Source: Cydia pomonella (Eukaryota; Arthropoda; Insecta; Lepidoptera; Tortricidae). Taken from it: a stretch of 64,000 nucleotides of DNA. Made by a program: the position numbers and the translations under genes. Below, one piece after another: positions 20,691-31,454 of the stretch (position 1 is the stretch's first letter; every line of letters starts with the position of its first letter). The stretch is from NCBI RefSeq assembly GCF_033807575.1, contig NW_026907793.1:62001-126000 (forward strand). The letters are read 5' to 3'. The notes under the pieces were generated by a model. It was not told the DNA's origin, did no database searches, and saw nothing but the letters and a program-made list of their open reading frames with translations.

Positions 20691-21314
20691 AAAAGAGTAG
20701 GTGTTGCAAAAAGAAAACGTTATAAAACCTACTTTCATACAAACAATAAACATACACGTATAAGAAAATAAAATAGACATACATAATAATAGAATGGGAA
20801 GAATGGTGATGGAATGTGAAGCTTGCCACCGGCCCTGATATGACGTCCACGAACACCCAGACCAGAGTGTGGCGACAAAGAAGACGAGCTTCAAACCTAC
20901 AAGAAAAGAGCGTACCTACTCCAACGGTGATTGCTTACTATCAGACGATTGGTCTGGTCGTTTGTCTCCTATATCATACAAAAAATACACAAGCCCTATT
21001 GAGCTGACTGTGGGGCGAAGTCGATCTGTGTAAAATTGTCCTAATTTATTTATTCATTTACTTAACTGTGCTGTCCGACGTACTTACAAATCTTACATTC
21101 ACAGAACAAAAGGGTCTGCATAAGTCGTTTAACCATCTTCAAAAAACTTTATTATTACGAAAACTGTATAGAGATGCGCCGTTTTGGTTTTGAGGGATAT
21201 AATCTAGGCTAGGGATGTGTCCCGTTCCCGAGGATGTTCTCTTGATAGTACGAGTATCGGTAGAGAGAGAAGAAAAGCTATACTCATACGGTTACATACA
21301 TAGAAAATAGTTAT

Positions 21315-21715
21315 TTGTTTTACAAGGGGGCAAAGTCGTTGTTTAACCGCTCGTGCTAATATTGATACCCGAGCAAGCGAATGATTCTTTTCTCTTGAGC
21401 GTTGCGAGGGTTTCAAGGCACGAGGGTTAAAAAAACTTTGCCTCCGAGTGAAACACAAAATTTTTCACCACACCAACGCGAGGAAAATACTAACTATGAA
21501 ATACCAAAAAATATCAAACCAAATCAAATCCACTTAAATAAAAATTTATCATCCAAAATCATCATTTAAAAGTAAATTCTACCAGCTAACATAAGGAAAC
21601 GACTCAAAATTTGCATCTTTGCCCTTACCTGATTACTTTGCCCCACATGTGGATAAAATGCAACTTACTCATTAGTTTTTGAACAATCAAGAGGGCCTTT
21701 ACCAGTTGGTGTGGT
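21315..21715 (+). repeat. Dispersed repeat F, copy 1
   Basis: Shares GGCAAAGTCGTTGTTTAACC, CTCGTGCTAATATTG, ACTTTGCCCCACATGTGGAT and TTTTGAACAATCAAGA with 62808-63222. Both copies point the same way. About 400 bases, non-coding, class unknown. Confidence 0.7.
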
Positions 21716-21949
21716 GAAAATATACACATTTGTTTAATAACAAGTTTTAATTAATATTATTATTATTTTTTTGAATAAAACGTTTCAACTATAACCCAAC
21801 AAAAAGAAGTCAAACAATATGTCAGAAGTTAAGAAATTTTTCCACAAAATATTATAATGCAATTATATTTATAAATCCTTCCGTACAATATATGTATCAA
21901 GAAATTTACAGTAATCGTACAGCGGTTAGTATTTATCCGCGAAGGCCGC

Positions 21950-22337
21950 AGATCGCAGGCCTGGCCCAAAAGGAGCGCCGGCCGATGCACGGCCCGATTG
22001 ACATGACAAGAATGTCAATGTAAAAAATATCAACAACCGCGATACAATTTCTTGTTTACAAGTGATTTCTATAGTGTTATTTAAATATTACTACTGATAC
22101 CCGTGGCGACGAATCTAGTTAGTGTGTCAGCCTAGGAAGTGGTGCTCTCTAAGTGCTTTAAGTGTATAGCATTTCTGCAAGGTAACGGCTGTTCCTTTGA
22201 ACGAATCTACTTCGCTGTTGGGAAACATTCCACACAATTAAGACTTTAAAAATGTGTTGTAAATAATTCCTTTTCTTTTACTATTTAGTGTTTATCTGTA
22301 TATTCTTACTTATTTGTATTTTTACCTAAAATTTTCA
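21950..22337 (+). other. Probable 5' untranslated region of the RLE-type LINE
   Basis: A GC-rich block at 21956-22012 (including GGAGCGCCGGCCGATGCACG) and about 325 further bases lead into the zinc-finger ORF. Non-LTR elements carry an internal promoter in such a region. I cannot locate the element's true 5' end or a target duplication. It could equally be flanking DNA. Confidence 0.35.
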
Positions 22338-22721
22338 ATGTCAGCTCAAAATGCCCCACCTCAGATCCCGCTCCTGGAATGTCCCATTTGCTGCGACCAT
22401 AAACGCTACAAAGGCCAACGTGGCCTTAATATTCACTGCGTTCGCGCTCACAGCCCCAGAATCGAACCGCAACCACCCCCAACAACGACTAACAATGTCG
22501 CATCCAATAGTAGCGTTAATATTAACCCGGTAACTACATCCCTAGCTCAATTACTAGCCACCCTTAAGAACGAAGCAAAATTGACGAAACGTATTCCTAA
22601 AGGCGCTCGTGCCCCGGTAGCACGAAGCATGGCGGAGTGCATAGCTAGAGTGGTAGCAGAAAACAGCAATGCTTCTTGGGAACGTCTTTTAACATTTGCT
22701 TATCAAAATTTACATATCATA

Positions 22722-22780
22722 TAACATATACATATAAATCAAACCGGAGTTTAACATCAATTATCAAAAGTAATGTAACT
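22722..22780 (+). other. First frameshift in the RLE-type LINE
   Basis: The finger-bearing frame ends after WERLLTFAYQNLHII. The next frame is open through SNRSLTSIIKSNVTHP and leads into the reverse transcriptase. Continuous sense across the junction in two frames indicates a small indel. No slippery heptamer or pseudoknot is obvious, so programmed frameshifting is less likely. Confidence 0.65.
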
Positions 22781-23844
22781 CACCCCTCTTTTCCCATTCC
22801 TCATCCCGCTAACAACCCAACAGACCAAACCCCCCGTGTATCATCAACCACGCTAAAGTACAAGTGCAAATCAATAGAAAATAAATTATCAGATGGCAAC
22901 TTAAAGGGAGCAACTAGATTGCTTTTTTCTAGCGATACTTTGGCGACATATTCTCCTGCCGTGCTCAATGCTCTGCAAGAGAAACATCCCTCCGCTTCAA
23001 TGCCCTCGCCACAGCCCAACTCACCAGCTGCCACTTCCCAACCACTACAAGTATCGAAAACTGCAATTTTACATGCGATACTCTCCTTTCCAGCTGGGTC
23101 AGCAGGCGGACTAGACGGCATCTCCCCACAACACCTAAAAGATTTAACTAGCCCGCTTGCGGGAGATGCCGGCGAGACTTTACTGGAGGAGCTAACCACG
23201 CTAACAAATCTAATGCTTGCGGGTAAAGTTTGCCAAGACATCGTCCCATTACTATATGGAGCTAATCTTGTTGCGCTCAGTAAAAAAGATGGCGGAATAC
23301 GACCAATTGCAGTTGGAAACACATTTCGGCGTCTTACATCCAAAATTTGTTGCCGTGAATTTCATTCTCGCCTAACAAGTAAATTTAAACCAACCCAGCT
23401 GGGCTTTGGGCTTAAAGGAGGTTGTGAAGCGGCAGTGCATGCGACCCGCTCTTTTTTATACAGTCCAAATTTTGAAATCCTTGTGAAAGTTGACGTTAAA
23501 AACGCGTTTAATTCCATAGACCGAGGAATCCTATTGACCCAAATTGAAAATGATTTACCAGAAATTTATGGCTACCTTTGGCAATGTTACGGGACCACTT
23601 CAAAGCTCATGTATAAAAATAACGAAATACTTTCTTGTGTAGGATGCCAGCAAGGAGACCCACTAGGGCCCGCAATCTTCAGCCTAGCCATTCATCCCTT
23701 CATCTCTCAGCTCACATCCGAACTAAATTTTTGGTATTTAGACGACGGCACCATCGGTGGAAGTAAGTCATCTGTGTTAGCCGACTTAAAAACTTTAATT
23801 GACCGCTTCGCAGAAATTGGCCTTTCAATAAATTTTAAAAAGTG

Positions 23845-23872
23845 TGAAATGTTTAATTATTTCAGAAGCCAT
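23845..23872 (+). other. Second frameshift in the RLE-type LINE
   Basis: After LSINFKKCEMF the reading frame passes from one phase to another, continuing CLIISEAIPPNTRSTLINEI. The AT-rich run GTTTAATTATTTCAG lies at the switch. A one-base indel explains it; TTTCAG also resembles a splice acceptor, but splicing is unlikely inside a LINE ORF. Confidence 0.65.
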
Positions 23873-25256
23873 TCCACCCAATACCCGTTCCACTTTAATC
23901 AACGAGATTAACCAGCTCACGCCAAATATCTCCATTTTATCCCGCGAAACCCTCACACTTTTAGGAGCCCCCATTTTAGACGAATCCATCCCGCTATCCA
24001 TAAATTCAAAAATAGATAAATTCTATAAGTGTTCCAACCTATTTTACGAAATCAGCCCACACATGGCCCTCTACATTTTGCGACTGTGTCTATTCTCTCC
24101 TAAATTTTTGTACATCCTTCGCTGCGCCCCACTTTGGAAATTCCCCATAATGACTGCAAAACTTGACCAAATTTTAAGAGACACCGTTGGCAAAATCCTA
24201 AATGTTACTTTTACATCCCCCAGTTGGACCCAAGCTACCCTCCCGATCAAATATGGCGGTCTTGGTATCCGTTTGACGGGCAGTTTAGCTCTCCCAGCCT
24301 TTCTGTCGTCTGCCTATAGCACGATCACCCTCATTGGCGGTATATTACGTATCCCTTCAACCGCTAATGTGTCGGTGTCGTGCCTGGCGGACGCTGAATC
24401 GGCATGGAGAGCAGACCATCCCGTCGAGCAGATACCAGAGGAGAAAGCCAGCCAAGCAGCATGGGACGCGATAAGTATAAAAACGCACCACCAACTTCTA
24501 CTACAAAACTGCCATAACGACCACGAACGGGCGAGGCTATTAGCCGTTTCCGAAAAGGAATCCGGGCATTGGCTGCACGCGCTTCCATCGCGAAACCTTG
24601 GCTCGACTCTAGAGCCACCAGCCTTACGCATCGCTGTTTGCCTCCGCCTGGGCCTAAAGGTATGCGAGCCCCACGCTTGTAGTAGATGCGCCCAGCCTGT
24701 GGACGCTCTAGGACGGCATGGCTTACACTGCCAAATGAGCGCAGGCCGACTATACAGGCACGCCACATTAAACGACCTGATCCGCCGCGCCCTTTGCACC
24801 GCCTCCCTACCTGCGACTTTGGAGCCGTCAGGCCTCTCTGCCACCGACGGCAAGAGACCTGATGGCTGCACTCTTGTGCCTTGGAGCCTTGGCCGCCCTT
24901 TAGCGTGGGACGCTACCTGCGTCGATACGCTAGCCCCGTCCCACGTTGAAGGATCGGCCCGGAAGCCCGGGACTGCCGCGGACCAGGCCCAGACACTAAA
25001 GCGCCGCAAATATGCGTTCCTAACGGACCAATACGAATTTGCGGCGCTTGCCATAGAAACACTGGGTCCATGGTCGAGCGACACAAAGCAATTTATGAAG
25101 GAAGTGTCGGTCCGACTAATAGGTGTCTCGGGCGACCACAGGGCGGGCTCCTTCTTTGCCCAAAGATTGAGCCTGGCGGTGCAAAGGGGCAATGCTGCTA
25201 GCATCCTAGGGAGTATTCCAGAAGCGGGTAGCTTTGGGGAGGTATTTTATATTTAG

Positions 25257-25340
25257 GTTTTATAAATATATATAAGTGTAATATAAAAATATTTCTTAGT
25301 TACATGTTAACATGTAAACATTCTTATAAATAAATGCAGA
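25257..25340 (+). other. AT-rich 3' end of the RLE-type LINE
   Basis: After the stop the sequence becomes AT-rich, with ATAAATAAATGCAG near 25326 that could serve for 3' processing. No long poly(A) or target duplication is evident. From 25340 to about 26110 I see no further gene or repeat. Confidence 0.4.
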
Positions 25341-26117
25341 ACACAATTTATTTGATAGAAAAACCCAAATTAAGATCAAGACAAACAAAGCCAAGCGCAA
25401 GGTTTACCCTACCTTTTCTCGAAGCACTTCGTCGTTTTTTGGACCCTCATAACTTTGGTATTATACCAGATAAACAAAATTCTCGGTATATGATAGTGGA
25501 CCTATTACACACATGAATAGCTTCTTCGTTATACCTACAAATATTGTAATATAATGCGACAGAAAAGTAATGGACAGTGAATAAACCTTTTCAACCTACG
25601 CCCATGTGACGTGACGAAACGGCCAAGCTACATATTTTAACTAAGGTGTAGATTTAGGGCTTGTAGAGTTAGAAGCTTAGCTTTACATAAGATATGATAG
25701 TGTTTTAACAGTGCAAGCCATATGGCAACTATATTGTCTTGGCAACAATTTACCTACATGAAAATGTTTTTAGTCGGATTTAATTTCCCCCTGATTCGTG
25801 CGAAGAAATAGAGGAGTAAAACATCTCAAAGCCAAACTTGGTGGAAACATTCCTGGACATGTCCCATCACTATAAGTCCGTTTCCGGGCAACCTTTCCGG
25901 ACAACGGTCAAACAAACGTTATCTCTGTAAAGACGCTTGAGGTCCCGTTTTTGAGATTACGCTTAAACCCATTAGCAAAAGGTTCCCGGTTGAACATTGT
26001 CATATAGACGAATTTTCGAGTCGAATTTGGAAAACCAAAGTAGAGCGACCTCGAGCCTATGTTATATAAATAGGTAATTTACAAACCTTAACCATACTTG
26101 AGATATTTTTCTATGAA

Positions 26118-26385
26118 TGCCCTCAACACACGGAGAGTAAGCATAAGAGATGCGTAAGCGTATCGTTATCCGTGCGTAGAACGAGCGCTTACGATGCGCT
26201 TACGTGTGCAGAGGGCCTAAGGCAGTGTCTTACATGCCCGCGTCGCCAACGTGCATATCGTTCACGCGCCGTGGCGAACGAAACGCAACTGTCACAGTCG
26301 CACTAATATGGAAGAGTGATAGAGAGAGATGACTATGCTACGCTACGGAGCGTTAACGATTGTAACGTTGGCTACGCGGCCTGAG
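26118..26385. mobile_element. Two adjoining CpG-rich MITE-like segments
   Basis: Bases 26118-26218 have ends GCCCTCAACACACG / CGTGTGCAGAGGGC and internal GTAAGCG repeats in both orientations. Bases 26240-26385 have CGCGTCGCCAACGT against ACGTTGGCTACGCG and the middle ATGGAAGAGTGATAGAGAG. Both are GC-rich against an AT-rich background. A third CpG-rich block lies at 26434-26508. Confidence 0.5.
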
Positions 26386-26569
26386 CGAATAACTCGCGGC
26401 GCGGCGCGGGTGAATTCAATCCTTTGATACCTATGGAAGTGTCCTACGTGGGCGATCTCCGAATGCCGTTGGGCGCCCGCGTCGCATTCAGCCGCGCTGT
26501 AAGAGTCCAACAATAAAAGTTAAAGTTAAGTTACTAAGTTTTTTTTTATGTGATTTGTTTGGCTTAAAA

Positions 26570-26883
26570 ATTGAAACTTGACTTCCCATACAAATGGAGT
26601 TTCGTTCTCATTTTAAAACTACGTGTTAGATTGTAATGAAACTTTGCACATACAATGACATAAGAAATATCTAGTCCTTTATATAGCTCCAGATCATAAA
26701 ACAAACGAAATATAGCTAAAACAAGTTTTGTATGAAAAAATAAATTCGCTGTATTTTTTTTAACTATGTTATCTGAAACTATATAAACTAATTGCACGAT
26801 TAGATATACCTTATCTTATTGTAAGTACCAAGTTTCAGAGCAATCTAGCTAGTCGTTTTAAAATGAGATTGTATTTACATTTG
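26570..26883 (+). repeat. Dispersed repeat G, complete copy
   Basis: From CCCATACAAATGGAGTTTCG through AACTTTGCACATACAATGAC and CAAACGAAATATAGCTAAAA to AATGAGATTGTATTTACATT. Its inverted counterpart at 34055-35095 is broken by two large insertions, for which this copy is the uninterrupted reference. Confidence 0.7.
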
Positions 26884-26884
26884 T

Positions 26885-27147
26885 ACGACCGGTCTGGCCT
26901 AGTGGGTACTGACCCTGCCTACGAAGCCGATGGTCCCGGGTTCAAATCCTAGTAAGGGCATTTATTCATGTGATGAGCATGGATATTTGTTCCTGAGTCA
27001 TGGGTGTTTTCTATGTATTTAAGTATTTATAAATATTTATATATTATATATATCGTTGTCTAAGTACCCTCAACACAAGCCTTATTGAGCTTACTGTGGG
27101 ACTTAGTCAATTTGTGTAATAATGTCCTATAATATTTATTTATTATT
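26885..27147 (+). mobile_element. tRNA-derived SINE copy 7, full length
   Basis: Plus orientation. The head is ACGACCGGTCTGGCCTAGTG, the B box GGTCCCGGGTTCAAATCC, the body ends ACTTAGTCAATTTGTGTAAT and the tail is TATTTATTTATT. It follows repeat G immediately. Confidence 0.85.
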
Positions 27148-27284
27148 TAATTTATTTGTATGGAGAACTGAACCTGCTGGTGTAAAAGTCAATTTGAAAT
27201 TTTTGTTTTATTTTATTTTTTGATTTCTTTCAAATATTGTCTAGTTTCCGTATGGTCTTGATTAAAACGTGTTTTTTTTTTGTT

Positions 27285-27460
27285 AGCCTCCTATCTGTGT
27301 CCTACTGCTGGGTAAAGGCCTCCCCTTGTTTTCTCCACTCGACCCAATACGTCCAAGTCCTCCCGCCATCTCCTTTTCGGTCTGCCTGCACCCCGTCCTG
27401 CACCGTCTATGGTGTTCCGTGGGTCCCACTCAGTAACCAACCACGCAAAACAGTCAGTTA
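27285..27460 (-). pseudogene. LINE ORF2 C-terminus (family T10)
   Basis: On the minus strand it encodes TEWDPRNTIDGAGRGAGRPK, then a WRED-type stretch with tryptophan-rich ending, the pattern at the end of RTE-like LINE proteins. Best preserved at 63600-63805; a third copy is at 47640-47770. The plus frame 27237-27461 is an antisense shadow. Confidence 0.6.
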
Positions 27461-27822
27461 GTAATTAAAACGTGTATAAAATAAATTTAATATAACCACT
27501 ACAGCTAGCTTGAGTCCTTTGCTCGTCAGTGCCCAGTGCGGCTGTAATAACATGATCCTTTGAACATGCAGTTGCTATGGTGAATCCCGGAAAGGTTTTG
27601 TATGATTTATGATACTTAAGTATTTAGGACGGATATGGAACATTATTTTATAACAAAGGGACTTAATAAAGGGTCGTACAGACGGATGTAAAGAATCCCT
27701 TGGTCTAAAAAGGGACGCTTGCGAATTGAAATACTTATGTTATCCTTATATCTGTCTTTGTAATTTATCCAGAATAACAAATTCCTTGGTTTTCACTCAA
27801 ACATATTATGTAATGATTCATA

Positions 27823-28060
27823 TTATAAATATTATAGGGACATTCTTACACAAATCCCACGGTAAGCTCATGAAGGCTTGTGTTGTGGGTACTTACACAA
27901 CGATATATAATATATACAACTTCTTGAATACATAAAAATCATCCATGACTTAGGAACAAATATCTGTGCTCATCACACAAATAAATGTCCTTACCGGGAT
28001 TCGAACCCAGGACCTTCGACTTCATAGGCAGGGTCACTACCCACTAGGCCAGATCGGTCG
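27823..28060 (-). mobile_element. tRNA-derived SINE copy 8, diverged
   Basis: Minus orientation. The body contains a deletion (CACAAATCCCACGGTAAGCT) and several substitutions, so this is one of the older copies. The B box is still readable as GGTCCTGGGTTCGAATCCC on the minus strand. Confidence 0.8.
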
Positions 28061-28770
28061 ATCGGTAAAATTAAAAAATACATATGACGCACTTATGTGG
28101 TAATTGTGGTAGAAGAAGTTGAATGTATGGATATTTGCATCATATATGTGTGTTGCCTGTTGAAGCTTAGTCGCGCTTGCAAAAAAAACACAATTTTTTT
28201 TTTTGTAATTTAAAAGTGTTAACACGTGTGTTTATTGCCTTTTATATTAACCATGTGAAAATAATTTTATTAAGTTATATAATATATTCTATTCTTTAGC
28301 TTTAACTTTAACTGTGATGATATAAATATGATTATTTTAATATTTAAAATAAATTTCAATAAAATAAATTAACTTATTCTTTAATTGAATTTATATTATT
28401 TTGATTTGATTTTACAATTTTATACTTCATCTAAATGTTACTATTTTAAAATAATTTAAATATATATTTATAACTATTATTTTTCAAATAAATTATTTAA
28501 AGTATTATTGTATCAAGTTGGTTTTCATGTTAAGCATATTTGCAACTATATTCATTTAGAAATAACGATTTGTCTATGATGAAATGTATTATTAATATTT
28601 TTTTAAGCCCTAAAATTGTGTATACATACATAATATGACTAAGTGCAAAACTATTGATTTGATGTGATGAATTGATCTTTTATCTATATAAAATACTAAA
28701 GTCAAAATATTTTTCCACCTCATAGACTGAGAAAAAAAAAAGAAAGTTATCTCTGCAAACAAACTCATTA
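28061..28770. other. Very AT-rich unassigned sequence
   Basis: Long T- and A-rich stretches with no recognised repeat, coding region or inverted repeat. Open frames are short. Confidence 0.5.
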
Positions 28771-28773
28771 TTG

Positions 28774-29098
28774 TAGCGCTTCGGGAATGTTCGCTGACGC
28801 AGCGGTTGATGATTTTTATGCAATAATGCGGAAAAAGTCGGCGTCCATTGTACGGCGAATGTGGGCGAGCGGAAACGGGATCCTAAAGATGATAGCAGAT
28901 AGGCTGGACTCTGCCGTCCTTGCCCGGTTCACTGATCTGCACGTACAACCTAATCGGAGAGGCGAGCAGGGAGGGTGGGGACCAAGGAGGCCATTTATTT
29001 TATAAGTATAGGCTTAGGTCATAGTTTTAGTTTTTTTTTTGTAACATATGGACCCTGTGTAACAGTGTTGTCTGAAATAAATGATTTTTATTTTTATT
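28774..29098 (+). pseudogene. LINE ORF C-terminus and 3' tail (family T8)
   Basis: The frame at 28787-29002 contains FYAIMRKKSASIVRRMWASG and LKMIADRLDSAV, a C-terminal pattern I associate with insect LINE reverse-transcriptase proteins. It stops at TTATTTTATAAG and is followed by about 90 bases ending GAAATAAATGATTTTTATTT. Clade not certain. The 5' part is missing. Confidence 0.6.
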
Positions 29099-29329
29099 TT
29101 ATTTATTTATTTATTATTGGACCAGGGAAGTAATTTGCGGCCATAGCTGGCAATGCACTTATTCCCGATTTCCCGATTATCTCCGAACTTAATCAGTCGA
29201 ATCCGAGCACTATGCTTAATAGATATCTTAATACAGCTGAGAAATCTCGTATTCAGTGCTACACGCAGGCAAGGAACGCACAGTAGTGGTATTTTTGTTT
29301 AATTTGAGTATTTTATCTTATCAAACAAG

Positions 29330-29842
29330 CATGCCTTGCGGTGCGGTGCAGCTCTGCACAAAGTCTTGGTGTCCAGGCTTCTCAGCAGAAAAACTAAGAT
29401 CCGAATTTACAAGACCGTAATACGACCCATCTTAACATACGGATGTGAGGCCTGGACACTAACTTTGAAGGAGGAAAGCAAGCTTCTGGTGGCTGAGAGG
29501 AAGATTCTTCGCAAAATCCTCGGCCCAACGCAGCGACCCGATGGCAGCTGGAGAATCCGCAAAAACGTCGAAGTTGAACAGATAGTAGCTGAGCCAAATA
29601 TCATGGGTGTCACAAAGGCGCAAAGGTTGCGGTGGCTCGGTCATCTAGAGCGAATGGGAGCCGATCGGGCGGTGAAAAGAGCGTTTGAGGAAAAACCACG
29701 CACGCCGCCCGGCCGGTCGACCTAGGTATCGATGGGCGGATGTGGTGAACACGGATCTGCGCGAGCTGCGAGTGGCGATCAGTGGCGAGCAGTAGTGTTG
29801 GAGGCCAAGACACACTTTGGGTTGCTGCGCCAGAGAAGTAAG
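29330..29842 (+). pseudogene. RTE-like LINE reverse-transcriptase C-terminal part
   Basis: Frame 29336-29723 reads IRIYKTVIRPILTYGCEAWT, then VAERKILRKILGPTQRPDGS and RLRWLGHLERMGADRAVKRA. This is the thumb and tail region downstream of the catalytic motifs in RTE-type elements. After a stop the tail continues in other frames to LRQRS and a (GTAA)n tail. No catalytic motif is present, so this is a 5'-truncated dead copy. Confidence 0.8.
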
Positions 29843-29849
29843 TAAGTAA

Positions 29850-29997
29850 ACAAGCATCGGACGCCCGCCCCGGGTAACGCTGGAGGCACATGGTGGAGGA
29901 TCTGCGTGAACTTCGAGTCAAGAATCGGCGCTGTCTTGTATCGGAGGCCAAGTCTCATTTTGGGTCGCTGAGCCAACGGAGTAAATAAGTAAGTAAA
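29850..29997 (+). pseudogene. Second RTE-like LINE tail, head-to-tail with the first
   Basis: GTGGAGGATCTGCGTGAACT, then GGCCAAGTCTCATTTTGGGT and AGCCAACGGAGTAAATAAGT repeat the C-terminal end of the family directly after the previous copy's (GTAA)n tail. It belongs to the same subfamily as 145-250 and differs from 29330-29842. Confidence 0.75.
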
Positions 29998-30009
29998 CAA
30001 GCAGATGAA

Positions 30010-30210
30010 TTGGTTGATAAGCAACTACCATCGTCCATGGACACCTGCAAGATGGGAGTGCAGCCGACAGTTCATCCCACAGTTTAGCTGTGCGAGGCAG
30101 GAAGTTTCTGGAGAAACGCACGGTTGAGGACTGCCAACACACGTTCCTGTCCTGTAGAGCGATATGGCGGAAAGAAGGTTGTATGAACCCCATTGCTCGC
30201 CAGCCCCAAC
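30010..30210 (-). pseudogene. LINE ORF2 C-terminus (NFLPRTAKLWDELS)
   Basis: The minus strand encodes CWQSSTVRFSRNFLPRTAKL, then WDELSAALPSCRCP, the typical jockey-like LINE protein end, followed by the 3' block with CCATGGACGATGG. Opposite in orientation to the neighbouring RTE-like tails. Confidence 0.65.
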
Positions 30211-30349
30211 ATCATCCAAAGTATGATTGCGGGCAGGATTGACTGCCCGTATATTGTGCACTGTTGCGGACTTCACAAGTCCAGTAATAGTGAACCGTTG
30301 TAACTATCTAGCTTGTGTTACTTGTATAGTTTTAAGTTTTTCTGTTATT

Positions 30350-30920
30350 TTAAGGTGCGACCAGTACCCCTAGTGTAAATAAATTCGATTTCGAAACGTG
30401 ACGTACGCGTTTGCGTTTAGTCTCATTTTGTATTGGATTTAGAAAGAGCGCGCCAAGCGGGACGTTTTGGAAACTCAAAATCCTATACAAAATGAGACTT
30501 AACGCAAACGCGTTCATCACGTTATGATGTCGATCAAATTTACACTAAGGGTACTGATCGCAGCTTAAAAAACGGTCACGATACGGAATCGCAGTGACGC
30601 GTCGTATGCGTACCGTTTTTGACGCATGCTCCCCACACCGCTGCTTAAAAAACGGTGACGGTACGGAATCGCAGTGACGTGCTTCACGCGAATCTTTTTT
30701 GTTCGCAAATCTTTGCGTCATTTACGTCTGCGGTGTGGTGTCTGCCATAAGATCTCCGTGTAATTATTTTTTTCGATTTTTACGCAGATCAATTTACGGT
30801 GCGTCAGTGTATTTTAAGCAGCGGTGTGGGGAGCATGCGTCAAAAACTGTACGCATACGACGCGTCACTGCGATTCCGTATCGTGACCGTTTTTTAAGCT
30901 GCGGTCTGGTCGCACCTTAA
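30350..30920. mobile_element. Palindromic MITE containing a second palindromic MITE
   Basis: Outer ends TTAAGGTGCGACCAG and CTGGTCGCACCTTAA are perfect. The inner arms (AAAAAACGGTCACGATACGG at 30567 against its complement near 30877) continue the pairing. The left arm is interrupted at 30366-30549 by another palindrome, CCCCTAGTGTAAAT…ATTTACACTAAGGG, bordered by TA. Both are CpG-rich and non-coding. TTAA could be the outer target duplication. Confidence 0.75.
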
Positions 30921-31450
30921 TGTAACATTTCTAACTAACATTGTATGAGCCTGATCTTGAAATAAAGGTTAATTTAATCTCATTTAATTTTTTAATTGCT
31001 ATATACCTGTGTATGAAAATTATGGCGGGGGAATTAGTTTTCAGCCTGGCCACATACGGTTTCTTTAAGCCTAGGCCACTACATGAATCAGAAGACAAAC
31101 CTGGGGTCTAAAAATATGTCTACGACGCTGTTCTGGGGAAGGGGGTTTAGTCAAGATGAAAATCGTAATACCGACAAACCACAAACGAAAAAATATGTAT
31201 CGATATTACAGATCGAGTCTAGAGAATTTTCTAAAAGTTAAGAGGGGGTAATTTTTCTATGAAATTCCATTTCGGGAGAAAACGGTTTTCACTAACTAAA
31301 TTTTAACAAATCACTTTGAATTTGATGTCGATCGCTTCAGCATAATAAATTCTAGGGATAAAGTTTTTTGGTTTTTTTGAAAAAAAAAATCTTTTTTTTA
31401 TGCAAATTTTGGAAAAACAATGGTTAACTTAACTACCTTGGTTTTCATTG
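30921..31450. other. Unassigned sequence
   Basis: No recognised repeat or gene. It contains GGGGGAATTAGTTTTCAGCC and a long A/T run near 31370-31400. Frames are short on both strands. Confidence 0.45.
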
Positions 31451-31454
31451 TGTC

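Larger units (their letters stand above)
22338..25256 (+). pseudogene. Non-LTR retrotransposon ORF: zinc finger, reverse transcriptase, CCHC finger, candidate restriction-like endonuclease
   Basis: About 970 codons, the size of R2-type proteins, in three frames joined by two shifts near 22690-22780 and 23845-23870. The start is MSAQNAPP (22338). In order: a C2H2 finger (CPICCDHKRYKGQRGLNIHC); reverse transcriptase with motif A (VKVDVKNAFNSIDR, about 23483), motif B (GCQQGDPLGP, about 23645) and the catalytic YLDD (23735-23746); a finger CSRCAQPVDALGRHGLHC (24678-24731, C-X2-C-X9-H-X3-C); then RPD (24855-24863) and WD, with D at 24909, fitting the KPD…D pattern of restriction-like endonucleases. 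No apurinic-type endonuclease is seen. It would copy RNA into a nicked target. The clade is not assigned. Bases 24360-25200 are GC-richer than the 5' part. Confidence 0.85.

Noticed and set aside
22801..23343. 180-codon minus-strand frame
   Set aside because: Antisense shadow of the reverse-transcriptase region, whose motifs are all on the plus strand.
23845..23872. Programmed frameshift in the LINE ORF
   Set aside because: No slippery heptamer, stop-adjacent context or stable downstream structure is evident. A second shift elsewhere makes simple decay more likely.
24314..25204. Long minus-strand open frame (296 codons) opposite the LINE endonuclease region
   Set aside because: It is antisense to a frame with clear CCHC and RPD motifs, in GC-rich codons that create open antisense frames. 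No family features of its own.
22338..25340. The RLE-type LINE as a U2 snRNA- or 28S rDNA-targeted insertion
   Set aside because: I see no U2 or 28S rRNA sequence in either flank, so site-specific targeting of those genes is not supported here.
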